Shown here one piece after another: positions 9,522 through 19,011 of a stretch of 64,000 nucleotides of DNA. The stretch is from Cryobacterium tagatosivorans. Its GTDB lineage: Bacteria; Actinomycetota; Actinomycetes; Actinomycetales; Microbacteriaceae. A program made the position numbers and the translations under genes. Within the stretch, counting starts at the first letter, position 1. Every line of letters starts with the position of its first letter. The stretch covers positions 62,001 to 126,000 of the forward strand of contig NZ_SOEZ01000038.1 in NCBI RefSeq assembly GCF_004402215.1. The letters run 5' to 3'. The notes below the pieces were generated by a model that worked only from the letters and a program-made list of their open reading frames with translations, was not told the origin of the DNA and ran no database searches.

Positions 9522-10919
9522 TCATTGGGGCGCCCGGCCGAGGGAGTCGAGCAGCTGCGGCACGATCCGGTAGACGTCGCCACAGCCGAGCGTGACGACG
9601 AAGTCGCCCTCCCGCGCGATCGAGGCCACGTAGTCGGCGGCATCCTGCCAGTCCGGGATGAAGGCGACGTGCGCCGGGTCGCGGAACCGGGCCGAGACGA
9701 GCGCCCCGGTCACGCCGGGTTCCGGGTCTTCGCGAGCTCCGTACACGTCGAGCACGACGGTCTGGTCGGCGTGCGATTCGAGCGTGTCGGCGAATTCCTG
9801 GGCGAACATCCGGGTTCGGCTGTACAGGTGGGGCTGGTGCACGGCGATGATCCGCCCGGTGCCCACGACGGTGCGGGCGGCGGAGAGGGCGGCCGCGACC
9901 TCGGTGGGGTGGTGCGCGTAGTCGTCGTAGACGCTCACGCCGCGGGCCGTGCCGTGCAGTTCGAACCGGCGCTGGGTGCCGCCGAAGGCCGAGATGGCTT
10001 CGAGGGACGCCGCCGGGTCGAAGCCGAGGCCGACGAGCACGGCGAAGGCTCCGGCCGCGTTGATGGCGTTGTGCTTGCCGGGGATGCGCAGGGTGGTGGT
10101 GTAGTCCTGGCCGGCCCAGCGCACGGCGAAGCTGACCGGGCCCTCTGTGACGATGGAATGCACCCGGACGTCCGCCGCGGCCGCTTCACCGAACGTGATC
10201 ACGTGCTTGTCGGCGAGCCTCGTCGTCACGTGCACGGCGCCGGGATCGTCGGAGGAGATGACCACGAGCTCGGAGGCGTTCCGGGCGAACTCCACGAACG
10301 CGGCCTCGAAGGCCTCGAGCGATCCGTAGTGGTCGAGGTGGTCCGGGTCGACGTTGGTGATGAGCGCGACGGCGGTGTCGTAGAGGAGGAAGGAGCCGTC
10401 CGACTCGTCGGCTTCGACGACGAAGAGATCGTCGGCGCCGCTGGCGGCGCTGAGGCCGAGCGACTCGATCACGCCGCCGTTGACGAAGCTGGGGTCCTGG
10501 CCGAGCCCGAGCAGGCCGGTGACGATCATCCCGGTCGAGGTGGTCTTGCCGTGGGCGCCGGCGACGGAGACCAGGCGGTGCGACTTGACCAGCCAGGCCA
10601 GGGCCTGCGCGCGATGCAGCACCGGGATGCCCCGCTCCCGGGCGAGCACGTACTCCGGGTTGTCCTGCCACAGGGCGCCGGTGACGACGAGCGTGTCGGC
10701 GTCGCCGAGGTTGGCGGCGTCATGCCCGATGCTGATCCGGGCGCCCAACTTGCGGAGGGCGAGCACGTTGTCCGATTCGCGCAGGTCGGAGCCGGTGACG
10801 GTGTGGCCCGCCCCCAGGAACAGGCGGGCGATGCCGCTCATGCCGGAGCCGCCGATGCCCACGAAATGCACCGCGCCGAGCTCGTCGGGAACGGTGAGGG
10901 TCAGGTCGGGTTCAATCAC
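9522..10919 (-). CDS. murC: UDP-N-acetylmuramate--L-alanine ligase
   Basis: Adds the first stem residue, normally L-Ala, to UDP-MurNAc in the cytoplasm. The protein has 465 residues. It has the N-terminal Rossmann motif [15 protein letters not shown] (residues 17-31), the ATP loop [14 protein letters not shown] and the downstream [11 protein letters not shown]. The C-terminal domain has [10 protein letters not shown]. The start is GTG. In some type B organisms residue 1 is Gly rather than Ala; the sequence alone does not decide between them here. Confidence 0.96.
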   Translation of the reverse strand: MIEPDLTLTVPDELGAVHFVGIGGSGMSGIARLFLGAGHTVTGSDLRESDNVLALRKLGARISIGHDAANLGDADTLVVTGALWQDNPEYVLARERGIPVLHRAQALAWLVKSHRLVSVAGAHGKTTSTGMIVTGLLGLGQDPSFVNGGVIESLGLSAASGADDLFVVEADESDGSFLLYDTAVALITNVDPDHLDHYGSLEAFEAAFVEFARNASELVVISSDDPGAVHVTTRLADKHVITFGEAAAADVRVHSIVTEGPVSFAVRWAGQDYTTTLRIPGKHNAINAAGAFAVLVGLGFDPAASLEAISAFGGTQRRFELHGTARGVSVYDDYAHHPTEVAAALSAARTVVGTGRIIAVHQPHLYSRTRMFAQEFADTLESHADQTVVLDVYGAREDPEPGVTGALVSARFRDPAHVAFIPDWQDAADYVASIAREGDFVVTLGCGDVYRIVPQLLDSLGRAPQ

Positions 10920-11045
10920 GGTCTGCGCTCTTCTCGGTGTGCCGGCGGATGCCGGGTGACAAACAGGTGCGGGGTCAACGTTACGCGCCGTGGGCGCCGA
11001 TCGACGGATTGGCCCGTCCGGGAGCGCCTGCGGGGCTGCCGCGGT

Positions 11046-12113
11046 TCACCGGGCTCGGCGGATCAGTTCGAGCATCCGCTCCGACCCGTCCAGCACGCCC
11101 ACGGAGGCCGCGGCGCGGCCCATCGCCCGAACGCGTTCCGGGTCGGCCAGGACGGGGACGAGTTCCCGGAGCACCCAGTACGGCTGGAAATCGGCGTCGT
11201 CGACGAGGATGCCGCCGCCGGCGCGGACGACGTCGGCGGCGTTGAACCTCTGTTCGCCGTTGCCCACCGGGTAGGGCACGTAGAGGGCCGGGATGCCGAG
11301 GGCGGAGAGTTCGCTGACGGTCGCCGCCCCTGCGCGGGACACGGCGAAGTCCGCGGCCGCGAGGGCCAGGTCCATCCGGTCGCAGTAGCCGACCATGCGG
11401 TAGTGGTCGAGGTCAGGGTCGCTCACCTCGGACTTCTCCCCGGTGATGTGCAGCACCTGCCAGCCGGCTCCGATCAGCGCCTCCGCGGAGTCCGTCACCG
11501 TGCTGTTCAGGCGGCGGGCGCCGAGGGAGCCGCCGGTGACGAGCAGGGTGGGCCGGTCGGCGGACAGACCGAAGAACGCGAGCGCCTCGGGCCTCGCGGC
11601 CTCCCGGTCCAGCCGTTCGATTTCGGCGCGGAGGGGCATGCCGACGAAATGGGCGTGCCGGATCGGTGTGCCGGGGAAGGCCACGCCCACGTGGTTCGTG
11701 TAGCGCGCGCCGAGCTTGTTGGCGAGGCCCGGCCGGGCGTTCGCCTCGTGGATGACCAGTGGGACTCCGGCCCGCCTGGCGGCCAGGTAGGCCGGCGTGG
11801 ACACGTAGCCGCCGAATCCGACGACCACGTCGATGTTCCGGGAGCGGATCAGGTCGTCGACCTGGCTGACGGCTCGCCGGAGCCGCGGCAGGAAGCTCAG
11901 CGCCTGCCGGTTGGGCCGCCGGGGGAAGGGCAGCCGCGGAATGATGATGAGCTCGTAGCCCCTGGCCGGGACGAGGCGGGCCTCGAGGCCCTCGCTGGTG
12001 CCGAGGACGAGCACCGTGGCATCCGGCTCGTGCCGGCGAATGGTGTCGGCGACGGCGAGCAGCGGGTTGACGTGGCCGGCCGTGCCGCCGCCGGCGAGAA
12101 GGTAGGTGGTCAC
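11046..12113 (-). CDS. murG: Undecaprenyl-PP-MurNAc-pentapeptide GlcNAc transferase
   Basis: Membrane-associated GT28 enzyme converting lipid I to lipid II. The protein has 355 residues. The N-terminal glycine loop LLAGGGTAGHVNPLLAVA (residues 5-22), VVGFGGYVSTPAYLAA, the second loop VTGGSLGARRLN and the UDP-GlcNAc site SRAGAATVSELSALG are all present. The GTG start overlaps the ftsW stop (GTGA). A 126-base gap separates it from murC, without an obvious terminator. Confidence 0.96.
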   Translation of the reverse strand: MTTYLLAGGGTAGHVNPLLAVADTIRRHEPDATVLVLGTSEGLEARLVPARGYELIIIPRLPFPRRPNRQALSFLPRLRRAVSQVDDLIRSRNIDVVVGFGGYVSTPAYLAARRAGVPLVIHEANARPGLANKLGARYTNHVGVAFPGTPIRHAHFVGMPLRAEIERLDREAARPEALAFFGLSADRPTLLVTGGSLGARRLNSTVTDSAEALIGAGWQVLHITGEKSEVSDPDLDHYRMVGYCDRMDLALAAADFAVSRAGAATVSELSALGIPALYVPYPVGNGEQRFNAADVVRAGGGILVDDADFQPYWVLRELVPVLADPERVRAMGRAAASVGVLDGSERMLELIRRAR

Positions 12114-13432
12114 CGGGAATCCGCCTCCGCGTGGTCGCTGCGGGCGAAGGACAGCACGACGCCGATGGCGAGCAGCGTGGTGAGCAGGGCGGTGCCGCCC
12201 GCGGAGATCAGCGGGAGCGGTACGCCCAGCACGGGGAAGACCCCGAGCACCACGCCGATGTTGACGAGGGCCTGGCCGATGATCCAGACGAGGACCGCCG
12301 CCGTGGTCACCTTCACCTGCAGGTGGGTGCTTGAGCGCATGATGCGCAGGAAGGCGAAGGCCAGCAGGATGAACATCCCCAGCACGACGATCGCCCCGAT
12401 CAGGCCGAGTTCCTCGCCGATGATCGCGAAGATGTAGTCGTTGTCGGCCGCGGGCAGCCAGGACCACTTGGCCTTGGAGTTGCCGAGGCCGACGCCGAGG
12501 ATTCCGCCGTTCGCCAGCGCCCAGGTGCCGTGAAGGGGCTGCCAGCAGGCGGCGGAAATGGCGCCGTCCCGCTCGTCGCAGCCGGTGCCGAGGAAGCTCA
12601 TGATCCGGGTCATCCGGTTCGAGCTGGACACGGCCACCACCCCGGCGACGACCACTCCGGCCAGGAGCGGGATACCGAGCATGCGCAGCCGCACGCCGGC
12701 GAAGAACAGGGCGCCGAACAGGATGCCGGCCATGATCATGACCGTGCCGAGGTCCCCGCCGATGAGGACAAGGAGAACGGCGCCGCCGCCGACGCCGAAG
12801 ACCGGGATGAGCACGTGGCGCCAGTCGTCGAGTTTGTCCTCTTTCTTGCCGAGGATCACGCCGAGCCAGATCACCAGGGCGACCTTGATGACCTCGGAGG
12901 GCTGGAACTGGAATCCGCCAAGGGTGAGCCAGTTGGTGTTGCCGGCAATCTCGTAGCCGAGGGGGGTGAACACGACGAGGCACTGCAGGAAGCAGGCGAA
13001 GAGCAGCGCCGGCCAGGCGATGCGCTGCCAGAATTTCATCGGCAGCCGGCTGACGAGGAGCATGAGCGGCAGTCCGGCCAGGGCGAAGATGCCCTGGCGC
13101 AGGAGCCCGCCGAAGAACCCGGCGTTTTCGAGGTACGAGTCGACCGAGGACGAGGACAGCACCATGACCAGGCCGAAGATGACGAGGAACAGGGTCGTGC
13201 CGAGCAGGAGCAGGTAGTTCGCCGACTCGGCCTTGAAGACCCGGCCGAGGGTGATCCGTGCGCTGGCCCCGGCCGTGGTCGGCTGGGGGGTTTCGGGTGG
13301 GGAGCCCGGCCGCCGGGCCTGCTCCTGCTCGCCGCGCTGCTGGGCGCGCTGGTGCTGGCTGAGCTGCTGCCGATACTGCGGCGGCGGCTGCCGGTCAGGC
13401 CCGGGTGCCCGGGTCCTCGGTGGATTCGTCAT
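12110..13432 (-). CDS. ftsW: FtsW SEDS-family peptidoglycan glycosyltransferase
   Basis: Integral membrane SEDS polymerase of septal peptidoglycan, acting with the class b PBP FtsI. With ATG 13432 the protein has 440 residues. A Pro/Gln-rich cytoplasmic N-terminus (about 1-65) precedes about ten membrane helices. SEDS signatures include QFQPSEVIKVALVIWLG, IGEELGLIGAI and the C-terminal PLPLISAGGTALL. The frame is open to 13492, but that leader overlaps murD more deeply; ATG 13432 overlaps murD by 38 bases. Its partner ftsI is four genes upstream. Confidence 0.95.
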   Translation of the reverse strand: MTNPPRTRAPGPDRQPPPQYRQQLSQHQRAQQRGEQEQARRPGSPPETPQPTTAGASARITLGRVFKAESANYLLLLGTTLFLVIFGLVMVLSSSSVDSYLENAGFFGGLLRQGIFALAGLPLMLLVSRLPMKFWQRIAWPALLFACFLQCLVVFTPLGYEIAGNTNWLTLGGFQFQPSEVIKVALVIWLGVILGKKEDKLDDWRHVLIPVFGVGGGAVLLVLIGGDLGTVMIMAGILFGALFFAGVRLRMLGIPLLAGVVVAGVVAVSSSNRMTRIMSFLGTGCDERDGAISAACWQPLHGTWALANGGILGVGLGNSKAKWSWLPAADNDYIFAIIGEELGLIGAIVVLGMFILLAFAFLRIMRSSTHLQVKVTTAAVLVWIIGQALVNIGVVLGVFPVLGVPLPLISAGGTALLTTLLAIGVVLSFARSDHAEADSR

Positions 13433-14954
13433 CCGGCTCGCCTCCCACATACTCTCGGACGGCCAGCGCGAACATCCGTCCGCGTTCCGCATAGTCGGCG
13501 AACTGGTCCATCGAGGCGGCCGCCGGGGCCAGCAGCACGACGTCGCCGGCCTCGGCCACTTCCGCCGCCACCCGAACCGCGTTCGGCATCACCTGTCCAG
13601 TCTCAACCGCGTCGATCTCGATCACCGTCAGTTCGGGGGCGTGTCGTGCGAATGCCTCGCGCAGCGCGACCCGGTCGACGCCGATGATGATGGCGGCACG
13701 CAGCCGCGAGACGTGGCGGCTGACCAGGTCGTCCACGTCGACGCCCTTGAGCAGTCCGCCGACGAGCCAGACGACGGAGTCGAACGCCCGCAGCGAGGCG
13801 TCGGCGGCGTGCGCGTTGGTCGCCTTGGAATCATCGATCCAGCGGATGCGTCCCGCCGTGGCGATGAGCTCGATCCGGTGCGCGTCGAGGCGGAAGGCCG
13901 CCAGGGCCGCGCGGATCGTCTCCGGCGGTACGCCGAAGGAGCGGGCGAGGGCGCTCGCGGCGAGGATGTTGGCCACGACGTGCGGAGCGTCGAGCCCGGC
14001 GGCGGCCAGCGCGGTCACCGTGGTGAGTTCGACCGCCCGGTCGAAGCGGTCCTCGAGGAAGGCGCGGTCGCAGAGGATCCCGTCGACGATGCCGACGTCG
14101 CTCGGCCCTGGCACGCCCAGCCCGAAGCCGATCGCGCGCGCACCCTCCCGCACGTCGGCCTCTTCGACCATCTTCAGGGTGGCGTCGTCGGCCTTGTTGT
14201 AGACACAGACGACCTTGGTGTTCGCGTAGACCTTCGCCTTCGCGTCGCGGTACAGGGCGGCGGAGCCGTGCCAGTCGAGGTGGTCGTCGGCGACGTTCAG
14301 GCACACACTCGCCCACGGCGCCAGCGCGCCGGGTCCGGTGCGCGGCAGGTGGTGCAGCTGGTAGCTGGAGAGCTCGACGACGAGCACGTCCCAGCCCTGC
14401 GGGTCGCGGACGGCATCGAGCACGGGCACGCCGATGTTCCCGCACGGCGCGGCGCGGAAGCCGGCCGCGGCGAGCATCGTCGCCGTGAGCTGGACGGTCG
14501 TGGTCTTGCCGTTGGTGCCGGTGACGAGGATCCACTCGGCGGGCGCCCCCACCTTGTCGCGCAGCCGCCAGGCCAGTTCGATGTCGCCCCAGACCGGGAT
14601 GCCCTGCTCCGCTGCCCAGAGGAGCAGCGGGTGGTCGGGGTGGAACCCGGGCGACACGATGATGAGTTCGGGCCGGTGCGCGAGCAGTTCGGCGGGAGGG
14701 GTGTCCAGTTCCGCCTGGACCAGGGCGACGCCGAGGACGTCCAGGAGCATGGCGCGTTCGTCGGCGGCGGCCCCGGCCACCACGAGCACGTCCGCGCCGA
14801 GTTCGGCGAGCGTGTCCGCGGCGGCGAACCCGGTGACGCCGAGGCCGAGCACGGCGACGCGGAGCCCGGTCCAGTCGGCATGCCAGCCGGTCAGCGCGTC
14901 GAGCCTGTCAGGCACCGGATCGGCGGGATCGGGCTGGGCAGGGCCTTGCGGCAC
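13395..14954 (-). CDS. murD: UDP-MurNAc-L-alanine--D-glutamate ligase
   Basis: Cytoplasmic Mur ligase adding D-Glu. The protein has 519 residues, longer than the usual about 450, with an N-terminal leader of about 25 residues and a short acidic tail. Motifs seen are VAVLGLGVTGFAAADTLAE, the ATP loop VTGTNGKTTTVQLTATML, LNVADDHLDWHGS and WIDDSKATNAHAA. The GTG start shares one base with the mraY stop (TAGTG), which fixes the start and argues for coupling. Confidence 0.95.
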   Translation of the reverse strand: MPQGPAQPDPADPVPDRLDALTGWHADWTGLRVAVLGLGVTGFAAADTLAELGADVLVVAGAAADERAMLLDVLGVALVQAELDTPPAELLAHRPELIIVSPGFHPDHPLLLWAAEQGIPVWGDIELAWRLRDKVGAPAEWILVTGTNGKTTTVQLTATMLAAAGFRAAPCGNIGVPVLDAVRDPQGWDVLVVELSSYQLHHLPRTGPGALAPWASVCLNVADDHLDWHGSAALYRDAKAKVYANTKVVCVYNKADDATLKMVEEADVREGARAIGFGLGVPGPSDVGIVDGILCDRAFLEDRFDRAVELTTVTALAAAGLDAPHVVANILAASALARSFGVPPETIRAALAAFRLDAHRIELIATAGRIRWIDDSKATNAHAADASLRAFDSVVWLVGGLLKGVDVDDLVSRHVSRLRAAIIIGVDRVALREAFARHAPELTVIEIDAVETGQVMPNAVRVAAEVAEAGDVVLLAPAAASMDQFADYAERGRMFALAVREYVGGEPDDESTEDPGTRA

Positions 14955-16045
14955 TAGCGAGCCAGCCATTCGAGGTAGAACGATCCGACGCCGGCGGCGA
15001 CGAGCAGCCCGCCGATGATCCAGAAGCGCACAACGACGGTGACCTCGGCCCAGCCCTTGAGCTCGAAGTGGTGGTGGATCGGGCTCATCAGGAAGATCCG
15101 TTTGCCTCGGGTCAGTTTGAAGAACAGGCGCTGCAGGATCACGGACCCGGATTCGATCACGAACAGGCCGCCGATCAGGATGAGCAGCAGCTCGGTGCGG
15201 CTGAGCACGGCCAGGGCGGCGATCGCGCCGCCGATGGCGAGCGACCCGGTGTCGCCGAGGAAGATCTTCGCCGGCGAGGTGTTCCACCAGAGGAAGCCGA
15301 TCAGCCCGCCGACGATCGCGGCGGAGACGACGGCCAGGTCGAGCGGGTCGCGGATCTCGTAGCAGCGGTACTGGTCGGCCGCGTCGGAGCCCCCGAAGCA
15401 GGACTGGTTGAACTGCCAGAAGCCGATCACGACGAAGGACCCGATCGCGAGGATCGAGGACCCGGTCGCCAGCCCGTCAAGGCCGTCGGTGACGTTCACG
15501 CTGTTGGAGGTGGCGGCGACGATGAGGGTAATCCAGAGCACGAAGAGAATCAGGCCGACGACCGTCCCGAGGGCCATGAAGTCCAGCGGCAGGTCCCGGA
15601 TGAACGAGATGTGCGTGGAGGCAGGGGTCAGCCCGTTCTTGTTCGGGAACTGCAGCGACAGGTACGCGAACACGCCGGCGACGAGCACCTGGCCGACGAT
15701 CTTCGCCCAGCCGCCGAGGCCGAGGCTGCGCTGGTTGCGGGTCTTGAGGAAGTCGTCGACGAAGCCGACCAGGCCGAGGCCCACCATCATGAACAGCACC
15801 AGCAGCGGCGACGCCGTGATCGGTTCCCCGACGATCATCTTGGCGCTGAAGAAGCTGATCAGCACGCCGAGGATGACGATGATCCCGCCCATCGTGGCGG
15901 TGCCGCGCTTGGCGTGGTGGCTCTTCGGGCCGTCGTCGCGGATGAACTGGCCCCAGCCGAGCTTCTTGAACAAGCGAATGAACAAGGGGGTCAGGAAAAG
16001 GGTGAACGCGAGCGACATGGCTCCGGCGATCAGTAGCGCTCTCAT
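14954..16045 (-). CDS. mraY: Phospho-MurNAc-pentapeptide transferase
   Basis: Integral membrane enzyme making lipid I from UDP-MurNAc-pentapeptide and undecaprenyl phosphate. The protein has 363 residues with about ten helices. Family hallmarks are [19 protein letters not shown] (residues 39-57), [32 protein letters not shown] and [15 protein letters not shown] near the middle, then [20 protein letters not shown]. The DD and HHH catalytic features are intact. The ATG overlaps the murF stop by 4 bases (ATGA). Confidence 0.96.
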   Translation of the reverse strand: MRALLIAGAMSLAFTLFLTPLFIRLFKKLGWGQFIRDDGPKSHHAKRGTATMGGIIVILGVLISFFSAKMIVGEPITASPLLVLFMMVGLGLVGFVDDFLKTRNQRSLGLGGWAKIVGQVLVAGVFAYLSLQFPNKNGLTPASTHISFIRDLPLDFMALGTVVGLILFVLWITLIVAATSNSVNVTDGLDGLATGSSILAIGSFVVIGFWQFNQSCFGGSDAADQYRCYEIRDPLDLAVVSAAIVGGLIGFLWWNTSPAKIFLGDTGSLAIGGAIAALAVLSRTELLLILIGGLFVIESGSVILQRLFFKLTRGKRIFLMSPIHHHFELKGWAEVTVVVRFWIIGGLLVAAGVGSFYLEWLAR

Positions 16046-17454
16046 GAAAACAGATCTCCCAGTCGATCGCCCAGAAAGCGCAGGCCTGCGGATTTCGAAG
16101 ACTTCACGAGCACAGTGTCCCCCGGTTGGAGGGAGTCGCGCAGTAATTCGAAGGCCGCGTCCGCCGTGTCGACGAACGTCGACTCACCGTCCCACGAGCC
16201 CTCATTGATGGTGCTGATGTGCATCCGACGTGCGGCGGTGCCCACGACGACGATTTGCGAGATGTTCAGCCGGACCGCGAGCAGGCCGATCCGGTCGTGC
16301 TCCTCCCCCGCCAGCTCGCCGAGTTCGGCCATCTCGCCGAGCACGGCAACCGTGCGCATCCCGGGTTCCCGGATCTGGGCGAGGGTCTTGAGCGCGGCCG
16401 ACATCGAGTCGGGGCTCGCGTTGTAGGCGTCGTTGATGATCGTCACACCGTCCCGGCCGCCCAGCACCTCCATCCGCCAGCGTTCGGCCCTGGCCACGGA
16501 TTCGAGGCCGGCCACGATGTCGTCGATGCCCACGCCGAGCCGCTCGGCCGCGGCGGCCGCCGCCAGGGCGTTCATGACGTGGTGCTCGCCGAGCACCCGG
16601 AAGGACACGGTCCGGCTCTCGCCGGAGGCCAGCTGGAGCACGAAGGTGGTGCCGCTCGCGCTGGCGTGCAGGTCGCTCGCGCGGACCGTCGCCGTGGGGC
16701 CCTGGCCGAACCAGACGATGTCGGCGCGGGTTTTCGCGGCCATGCCGGCGACGCGTGGGTCGTCGGCGTTGAGCACCGCGACGTCTGTGCCGAGGAGCTC
16801 GGTGACCATTTCGGCCTTGGTGTCGGCGGTCGCTTCGATGCCGCCGAACTCGCCGGCGTGCGCGAGGCCGACCGAGAGCACGATGCCGATGTCGGGTCGG
16901 GCCAGCCGCACGAGACGCAGGATGGATCCCGAGCCGCTCGCGCCCATTTCGACCACGAGGAACCGGGTGTCGTCGGTGACCTCGAGCATGGTCATCGGCG
17001 CGCCCACCCAGTTGTTGAAGGATCCGCGCGCGGCGACGGTCGGGCCGACCCGCTCGAGCACGGCGCCCAGCAGGTTCTTGGTCGTGGTCTTGCCGTTCGA
17101 GCCGGTCACGCCGACGACCTTCAGCCGGCCGAGCGCGCGGACGCGGGTGACGACGTCCGCGGCCAGTGCGCCGAGCGCGACGACGACATCCGGGACAACG
17201 ACCTGGGCCACCGGGAGGTCCAGGTGCCGTTCGACGATGAGGAGCGAGGCTCCCCGGTCAACGGCCTGGGGGGCGAAGAGGTGGCCGTCGGTGACCTCGC
17301 CGGGCTTCGCGACGAAGATCGCGCCGGCCTCGATGTTGCGGGAGTCGGTGTGCACGGGTCCGGAGACGACGGAGTCCGCGGTGAGGGCGCTGCCGCCGGT
17401 GTGCAGGACACCGGAGACGGCGTCGGCGATCTCGGCCAGGCTGAGGCCGATCAT
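16042..17454 (-). CDS. murF: UDP-MurNAc-tripeptide--D-Ala-D-Ala ligase
   Basis: Adds D-Ala-D-Ala to the UDP-MurNAc-tripeptide. The protein has 470 residues. The N-terminal UDP-binding part has [16 protein letters not shown]. The ATP loop is [18 protein letters not shown], followed by [13 protein letters not shown] and a C-terminal domain with [19 protein letters not shown]. The ATG overlaps the murE stop (ATGA), and its own stop overlaps the mraY start, so murE-murF-mraY look translationally coupled. Confidence 0.95.
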   Translation of the reverse strand: MIGLSLAEIADAVSGVLHTGGSALTADSVVSGPVHTDSRNIEAGAIFVAKPGEVTDGHLFAPQAVDRGASLLIVERHLDLPVAQVVVPDVVVALGALAADVVTRVRALGRLKVVGVTGSNGKTTTKNLLGAVLERVGPTVAARGSFNNWVGAPMTMLEVTDDTRFLVVEMGASGSGSILRLVRLARPDIGIVLSVGLAHAGEFGGIEATADTKAEMVTELLGTDVAVLNADDPRVAGMAAKTRADIVWFGQGPTATVRASDLHASASGTTFVLQLASGESRTVSFRVLGEHHVMNALAAAAAAERLGVGIDDIVAGLESVARAERWRMEVLGGRDGVTIINDAYNASPDSMSAALKTLAQIREPGMRTVAVLGEMAELGELAGEEHDRIGLLAVRLNISQIVVVGTAARRMHISTINEGSWDGESTFVDTADAAFELLRDSLQPGDTVLVKSSKSAGLRFLGDRLGDLFS

Positions 17455-19007
17455 CAGAGCCACCCGGCTTCGCGGAGCGCCTGGCGGGAGTCTTCGCGCG
17501 CCGAGTAGGGGATCTTGACGCCGGCGACCTCGTGGTAATCCTCGTGGCCGGGCCCGGCATAGAGGATGACGTCGCCTTCCTTCGCCAGGGCCAGTGCGGT
17601 GCGGAAGGCCGTCCGCGGGTCGGGGACCTCGTGGAACTCCCCGTCCGGGACGGCGGCCCGTGCCGCGTCGAGCAGGGTGGCGCGGATGGCGGCCGGGTCT
17701 TCGAAGCGGGGGTGGAAGTCGGTCACGACGACGACGTCCGCGCCGCGTGCGGCGATGGCGCCCATGTCGGCGCGCTTGGTGGTGTCCCGGTCGCCGTCCG
17801 CGCCGAACACCATGATCAGCCGGCCCTCGGTGGTCTTCCGGATCGCGTCCAGGGTGTTCAGGAACGCGTCGGGGGTGTGCCCGTAGTCGATGTAGACCAG
17901 CGGGCCGCGGTCTCCGGAGATGCGTTCCGCCCGCCCGGGGATGTACGCGGCGATGCCTCCGTCCCGGTCGAGCGTGTGCGCGATCGCTTCGAGGTCGTAG
18001 CCGGATTCGACGAGCATCACGATGGCCAGGGCCGCGTTGGCGGCCATGTACCAGCCGAGCAGCGGCACGCGGGTTTCGAGGCGTCGGCCCTCCGGGCCTT
18101 CGAGCGCGAACTGCGTGTAGAGGGCCGTCTCCTCGATCACGAACATCCGCCAGTCCGCTTCGACATCGAGCCTCGTCGTGAGGGTCGTCACCGGGATGCG
18201 GCAGTCGTGGACGATCCGCCGGCCCCAGTCGGAGTCGACGGTGACCACAGCGCGGCGGGAACGGTCGGGCTGGAAGAGGTCGAGCTTGGCCTGGAAGTAG
18301 TCCTCCATGGCCTCGTAGTCGTCGAGGTGGTCGTGGCTCAGGTTGGTGAAGCCGGCGACGTCGAAGACGAGGCCGTCGATGCGGTGGCGGCTGAGCGCCT
18401 GGGCGGAGACTTCGATCGCGACGGCGCGCACCTCGGCCTCGCGCATCCGGGCGAGCAGGGCATGCAGCTCGCTGGCTTCCGGGGTGGTCAGCGCGCTGGT
18501 CACGGCGAGGTCGCCGATCCTGCGTTCGGCGGTCGAGGTGAGGCCGGCGACGATTCCGAGCTGGTTCAGGATGGCGAAGAGCAGGTAGACGACGCTGGTC
18601 TTGCCGTTGGTGCCGGTGACGGCGAACAGCGACGCGGGATTCTCGTCGGTTCGATAGATCCACGCGGCGACGGAGCCAAGGGCGGCCCGGGCGTCCGGCG
18701 TCACGAGCACGGGCAGGCCGCTTCCTTCCGCGATGACCGCGCCGTCGGCGTCGGTGAGGATGGCGACGGCGCCGGCTTCCCTGGCGCCTTCCGCGAAGGA
18801 GGCGCCGTGGCTGTTCCGGCCGGGCACGCCGACGTACAGGTCGCCGGGCTGGACGGTGCGCGAGCTCAGGCTCACGCCGGTGACTTCGAGTCCGTCGAGG
18901 TCACCGCGCAGTTCCAGGTCGAATTCGTCGACAAGGCCGGACAGGGAACGGGAGATGGGATGCTGAGGACGGAGCGCCGAGGGCGACAGTTCGGTCACGG
19001 GGCTCAC
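17454..19007 (-). CDS. murE: UDP-MurNAc-dipeptide amino-acid ligase, atypical specificity motif
   Basis: Mur ligase that adds the third stem residue. The protein has 517 residues. Seen: ATP loop TGTNGKTS (131-138), TTPEASELHALLARM, NLSHDHLDDYEAMEDYF with the lysine expected to be carbamylated (in FQAK, K241), and YIDYGHTPDAFLNTLDAIR. Where DAP-adding enzymes carry DNPR, this one has F431-H432-P433-R434 within VVVVTDFHPRFEDP. DNPR binds meso-diaminopimelate in the known enzymes, so a different substrate is likely. Type B walls of Microbacteriaceae carry other residues at position 3. The substrate cannot be named from the sequence. Confidence 0.94.
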   Translation of the reverse strand: MSPVTELSPSALRPQHPISRSLSGLVDEFDLELRGDLDGLEVTGVSLSSRTVQPGDLYVGVPGRNSHGASFAEGAREAGAVAILTDADGAVIAEGSGLPVLVTPDARAALGSVAAWIYRTDENPASLFAVTGTNGKTSVVYLLFAILNQLGIVAGLTSTAERRIGDLAVTSALTTPEASELHALLARMREAEVRAVAIEVSAQALSRHRIDGLVFDVAGFTNLSHDHLDDYEAMEDYFQAKLDLFQPDRSRRAVVTVDSDWGRRIVHDCRIPVTTLTTRLDVEADWRMFVIEETALYTQFALEGPEGRRLETRVPLLGWYMAANAALAIVMLVESGYDLEAIAHTLDRDGGIAAYIPGRAERISGDRGPLVYIDYGHTPDAFLNTLDAIRKTTEGRLIMVFGADGDRDTTKRADMGAIAARGADVVVVTDFHPRFEDPAAIRATLLDAARAAVPDGEFHEVPDPRTAFRTALALAKEGDVILYAGPGHEDYHEVAGVKIPYSAREDSRQALREAGWL

Positions 19008-19011
19008 TTTC

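Noticed and set aside
9048..12437. Plus-strand open frame of about 1129 codons over ftsQ, murC, murG and ftsW
   Set aside because: It is antisense to four well-identified genes and shows no ribosome site or domain pattern.
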